Shown here piece after piece: positions 63,385 to 64,000 of a stretch of DNA of 64,000 bases (position 1 is the first letter of the stretch; each line of letters starts with the position of its first letter). The stretch covers positions 1,860,001 to 1,924,000 of the forward strand of contig NZ_CP025249.1 of the NCBI RefSeq assembly GCF_009930875.1, in the 5' to 3' direction. The translations under genes and the position numbers were made by a program. Origin of the DNA: Actinomyces sp. 432. GTDB taxonomy: Bacteria > Actinomycetota > Actinomycetes > Actinomycetales > Actinomycetaceae. Under the pieces are notes generated by a model. That model did not search any database and was not told the DNA's origin. It was given only the letters and a program-made list of their open reading frames with translations.

Positions 63385-63930
63385 TCACTCCACCGACAAC
63401 AGGACCTCGACGGCCCGGGCGAGGAAACGGTCCACACTGGCCTCGTCGTAGGCCTTGTCCCCACGCGCTGCGGGGAACACGGCGGCACGCACCTGAGTGG
63501 AGGTCAGGGTGCCGTCGGAGTCGAAGTAGGCGGCGATGCGGTCCATGAGCGCGTCCACGGCCTGCTTGTCATACCCCTGCCTGGTGGCCGACGCGAAGCG
63601 CTCACCGGCCGGGCGCAACAGCCGCGGGTACAGGGTGGTGGCCAGCTGCGCCACCTGGTCCATCCAGGCCTTGCGGCCGTTGGCGGCCACGTACTCGGCA
63701 CGGCGGCGCTGCAGGAAGGCGGCCTCGAGGCGGTCCAGGGCAGCGTCGACGGCATCGGGCCGGTAACCGCCGTGGACGATGTCGAAGGCGACCGTGCGCA
63801 CCCCCTCGGAGTCCATCTCAGCCAGTTCGCCGGCGTCGTAGATCTCGTGGGCGGTCTCGAAGTAGCCGTCCACCTGCTCTACGCGGTAACCCTGCTTAAG
63901 CAGGCCGACCTTGGGGAACATGTCGCTCAT
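63385..63930 (-). CDS. DivIVA-domain repeat protein
   Basis: 181 residues. Four short DivI1A-type repeats with G/A-Y-x4-V-D spacing are visible: LKQGYRVEQVDGYFE, HGGYRPDAVDAALDRLE, RQGYDKQAVDALMDRI and KAYDEASVDRFLARA. Proteins of this kind are encoded beside dxr in actinobacteria and may have a role in polar growth or division; the function is not established. The ATG at 63928-63930 overlaps the rlmN stop (ATGA). Confidence 0.85.
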   Translation of the reverse strand: MSDMFPKVGLLKQGYRVEQVDGYFETAHEIYDAGELAEMDSEGVRTVAFDIVHGGYRPDAVDAALDRLEAAFLQRRRAEYVAANGRKAWMDQVAQLATTLYPRLLRPAGERFASATRQGYDKQAVDALMDRIAAYFDSDGTLTSTQVRAAVFPAARGDKAYDEASVDRFLARAVEVLLSVE

Positions 63931-64000
63931 CGGGTGTGCGCCGCCCTTTCCTGGTTGAGCGCCTCGGTGGCCAGCTGGCCGCAGGCGCCGTCAATATCGC
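63927..64000 (-). CDS. rlmN: 23S rRNA (adenine-2503-C2)-methyltransferase RlmN, C-terminal fragment
   Basis: Only the last 24 codons are inside the window. They read DIDGACGQLATEALNQERAAHTR then a stop, matching the RlmN C terminus with its conserved CGQLA near the catalytic cysteine. The stop overlaps the next start by four bases. The fragment is short, but the ending and the position before a DivIVA-like gene and dxr support the call. Confidence 0.8.
   Translation of the reverse strand, partial: DIDGACGQLATEALNQERAAHTR

Overview
The window is very GC-rich chromosomal DNA from an actinomycete, most likely Actinomyces or a close relative in the Actinomycetaceae. The basis is gene content and order: a SepF/YggT-type division cluster, MraZ-RsmH at the head of the cluster, HelR, a PAC2 protein, tandem fatty acyl-CoA ligases, and the order rlmN - DivIVA-like - dxr - rseP - ispG - GNAT - proS. 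Species cannot be fixed by eye, and GC content was not calculated.

Layout. (1) 1-17979, minus strand: an almost complete dcw cluster, read from mraZ (17979) leftwards through rsmH, ftsL-like, ftsI, murE, murF, mraY, murD, ftsW, murG, murC, ftsQ, ftsZ, pgeF, sepF and the first codons of yggT. Most mur/fts junctions overlap by a few bases (ATGA or GTGA), which suggests translational coupling. Four 10-bp-phased MraZ-like boxes precede mraZ. (2) 18585-34276: mixed housekeeping and accessory genes (DUF3040, dinB, methyltransferase-like, PAC2, helR, two acyl-CoA ligases, dapA, GNAT, dapB, an ABC exporter, a transposase scrap, a small membrane protein). (3) 34346-51444: the conserved translation/RNA block on the minus strand, rimP-nusA-ylxR-infB then rbfA-truB-ribF, rpsO, pnp and an M16 peptidase. 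Three plus-strand genes split it (rarD, an LpqC/PHB-depolymerase-like lipoprotein, fucO). (4) 51553-54094: a DUF4439 lipoprotein gene, then an A/T-richer patch with a truncated histidine kinase and a small membrane protein. (5) 54292-64000: proS, a membrane-protein/regulator pair with a double-palindrome operator, a 1.1-kb gene-free repeat island, then GNAT, ispG, rseP, dxr, a DivIVA-repeat protein and the 3' end of rlmN.

Two things stand out. First, three convergent intergenic regions carry copies of what looks like an undescribed repeat. Its full form is a 154-bp dyad of eight short units with exact 20/21/20-bp phasing and a 23-bp step at the centre. The copy at 57.7 kb and the copy at 46.0 kb have identical geometry but opposite orientation, and 39.98 kb holds half an element. 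A second, 23-bp-period repeat family accompanies it at two of these loci and also occurs next to pnp. A third array of 20-bp period lies at 58.03 kb. Second, six genes that should be intact (ftsW, mraY, PAC2, fucO, rpsO, GNAT/DUF4081) are each broken by the loss of one base from a G/C run. rpsO, mraY and ftsW are normally essential or core genes, so the pattern points to homopolymer errors in the assembly rather than real pseudogenes.
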